Positions 62,040-64,000 of a stretch of DNA of 64,000 nt are shown piece by piece. How positions within the stretch are numbered: position 1 is the first letter of the stretch; each line of letters starts with the position of its first letter. Source of the DNA: Echria macrotheca (taxonomy: Eukaryota; Ascomycota; Sordariomycetes; Sordariales; Schizotheciaceae); assembly GCA_030411725.1 (NCBI GenBank), contig MU839849.1, positions 62,001 through 126,000 on the forward strand, read 5' to 3'. Below the pieces are notes generated by a model, which saw only the letters and a program-made list of their open reading frames with translations, did no database searches and was not told the origin of the DNA. Position numbers and translations under genes: made by a program.

Positions 62040-62713
62040 GTTGATACTATTCGGGGTGGAGATGAATAAGAAAGTTTACCAGGCCCGGAGAGCGGGAATC
62101 CTTGCTAAGCTGCACTTATCAATGTTTAACACTGCGGACGAAAGTCCAAAATCATATCATCCCCGAAGCATGCAGAACACACACACAGTTCAGCTCATGC
62201 CAACAGCAATCCACCCCGCACGCTAAACCTCTTACAAACACGAGAAGTGCGAAATGTCGGCGGTCCAGAACGTGAACTGTAGAGTTGTTGGAGCAGCCGG
62301 CAGATGTGGAGAGAAACTGATAGGTCGGGCCGGCAGCATGGCTTATTCCGGAGAGCCTCAGTGGGCCATGCTGCGCCGACAGCTGCATTGTCACCGACTC
62401 ACCGCAGATGCCAAGACGGCAGAGGCCCAGACCGGTCCGAACTCACCATCGGGCTGCACCTCATACGACCCGTGTCATGATATCGTGAGAGAGAACCCCA
62501 TGCCGTCACACCAACGGATTCCAGGACGTGGTGCTCGCTCACAATGCCAGCCATGCGACCCAGAGTTAGAACTTGAAGCCCGAGACCGACTGCATCACAA
62601 TCCAGAAGCAGACGTCTGAACCAATAAAGATTAAGTTGTTTCTACATCTCCATCGAGAAAATAGCACATAAGTCATGCTTTTCACCTGCCCGGGTCCCTG
62701 CTTTTTGCCCAAC
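62040..62713. other. Intergenic region
   Basis: Upstream of the small secreted protein, 3' of the Asp-box protein. No gene seen. Confidence 0.35.
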
Positions 62714-63937
62714 CTACATAACCGGCTTCGCATCATTAGGAGGCTTGGTCAGCAGCTCCTTGATGCTAACAACGCTGAGGGAGATGGGCCGGTGAACAGC
62801 CCGCGAATACCGCGCCGCACCAAGAATGATCAAATGGTCAGGATAATCCTTGGGCACGTGCAGCGCGCGGCTATACGCATTCATCTGCGGCGTCTCGTGC
62901 GCCTCCCAGCGGTCCGGCATGCCGCCAAAGCTGTTGGTGAAGACGTCCGAGTGGTCGTTATCACTAACGATGATGGTGCCGTTGACGCCTCCAACAGGAC
63001 TCCATACGACATACGGACTGGAGCCCGGCTGGACGCCCCGCACCACGATCGGATACCCGCGGTCGTTGTCGAACTCGAATGGCGAGTCGGCCAGGCGGTA
63101 GTACACCGGGAACTGTTGACCGCTCCACTGGTCGCCACCCGTCGCGTTCACCTCGAGCGTGCCCGGGTACTCGTGCACCAGAATCCACTTTTTCATCGGC
63201 GGGATGAAGGCAATGACGGTCATTCCGGGACGATCCGTATATGTCTTGTACGCCACATCGTTGACGACGGGACCCCACGTCTTCAGGTCTGTAGAGGTCT
63301 GGTGTGCGAGTTTCTGGCCGTGCTTCGGGTCGCGCTGGTCCGAGTAGAAGACGCCAATGGTGCCGTTGAACGGACTAAGCCGTTAGACTCGTGTCTGAAA
63401 ATAGTATGTGCAAAAGACTTACAGGATATAGGGCTCCCAGATGCAGGGGTTGCCGTTCTGCGTGCTAGGACCGCTGCCTCGCGCCACATTGCTGACGAAT
63501 TTCCACGTGTATCCCTTGTCGACGCTGGCGTAGATGTCGATGTTGGTGCTGTTGCGTCCCCAGCTATTACCGCTGGCGAGGACGGTGCCGGCGGGGAGGT
63601 CGCCGATGGCCCACGGGAGCTCGGCCAGGGCAGGCTGAGCGTTCATGCCCAGCCCGTTGACCTGATCTGTCACGTTCGAGATCCACTTCCACGAGGCCCC
63701 GCCATCGCTCGAGCTGAAGACCGGAAACACTCCGGGGTTGGTGTTCAGGCCAGCTGTGGCGAGGATAGTGCCGTCGGCGAGTTCCGCGATACGCGGGTAG
63801 ACAATGGTGTTGTTGACGTCGGGCCACCAAATCACGTTCTCCCCAAATGTGCCGAACGCCTGAGGCTTGGTCGCATTCTGGGCGGCTACGAGCCCGACAA
63901 CCGCCGAGAGGCCGAACAACAGAGCCGTGCGATGCAT
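62714..63937 (-). CDS. Secreted Asp-box (sialidase-fold) protein
   Basis: Exons 63423-63937 and 62714-63374 (48-nt intron) give 391 residues. A signal peptide is present (TALLFGLSAVVGLVAAQ). Asp-box/BNR repeats occur (SSSDGGASWKW; ASVDKGYTWKF), with family features YPRIAELADGTILATAG and GTIGVFYSDQRD. This six-bladed propeller occurs in exo-sialidases and in fungal secreted glycosidases of unclear specificity. The intact arginine triad of true sialidases was not verified. Likely acts outside the cell on glycans or is a glycan-binding protein. Start ATG at 63937 gives the signal peptide; the right window edge lies in its promoter. Confidence 0.88.
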
Positions 63938-64000
63938 GGTGTCAGTCGAGTCCCGATGAGAGATGGCTTTCCTGTCGTCATTTCGAAGTATGAAGTCAGG

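Noticed and set aside
1..64000. CRISPR arrays, rRNA genes, operons or riboswitches
   Set aside because: None seen; the gene structure is eukaryotic throughout.

Overview
The window is eukaryotic DNA from a filamentous ascomycete (Pezizomycotina, probably Sordariomycetes). The evidence is short 45-110 nt introns with GT...CTAAC/CTGAC...AG signals, HET-domain genes, Pth11-like seven-helix proteins, Zn2Cys6 regulators, a membrane-anchored propeller lectin, and a DNA transposon whose coding region carries C-to-T decay typical of repeat-induced point mutation (RIP). All coordinates and splice sites below were worked out by hand from reading frames and splice signals. No database was searched.

Layout. 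1-2292: a HET gene cut by the left edge. 2355-4292: a one-helix membrane protein of unknown role. 5236-8610: secreted RNase T2 and a membrane-anchored propeller lectin. 10674-21716: a Cys-rich secreted protein, an SDR, an ankyrin protein with a STAND-like N-terminus, a Zn2Cys6 regulator, a SnoaL-like protein and an SDR-like protein lacking the catalytic Tyr/Lys. 22227-31091: a cluster of three related P-loop GTPase genes plus a fourth relative that lacks the G domain, arranged as two divergent pairs. 31744-34449: a decayed F-box-like region, then a complete but RIP-inactivated Tc1/mariner element with a TA target duplication. 35637-41047: a Pth11-like receptor, a luciferase-domain protein, and a divergent class II aldolase/FAD monooxygenase pair (the latter with two GC-AG introns). 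41830-50542: a tandem HET-HET protein, a second Pth11-like receptor, and a divergent Zn2Cys6 regulator/NmrA-like pair. 50948-54119: a divergent prolyl-4-hydroxylase-like/PDI-like pair whose shared promoter holds a 764-bp foldback element with an 8-bp target duplication. 54747-58797: a probable surface protein and a large multi-helix protein. 59041-61185: a nucleotide kinase and a viperin (RSAD2-type radical SAM) gene, head to head. 61644-63937: a small secreted protein and a secreted Asp-box (sialidase-fold) protein.

The most striking system is the viperin-kinase pair. Viperin makes chain-terminating 3'-deoxy-3',4'-didehydro nucleotides from CTP or UTP. Vertebrates keep RSAD2 next to the nucleotide kinase CMPK2, and many prokaryotic viperins also have kinase neighbours. 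Here a fungal genome shows the same logic with a different kinase family (adenylate/UMP-CMP type). With two HET proteins, the STAND-like ankyrin protein and the GTPase quartet, the window looks like an accessory, self/non-self or defence-rich neighbourhood. That overall reading is inference; the individual domain calls rest on visible motifs.
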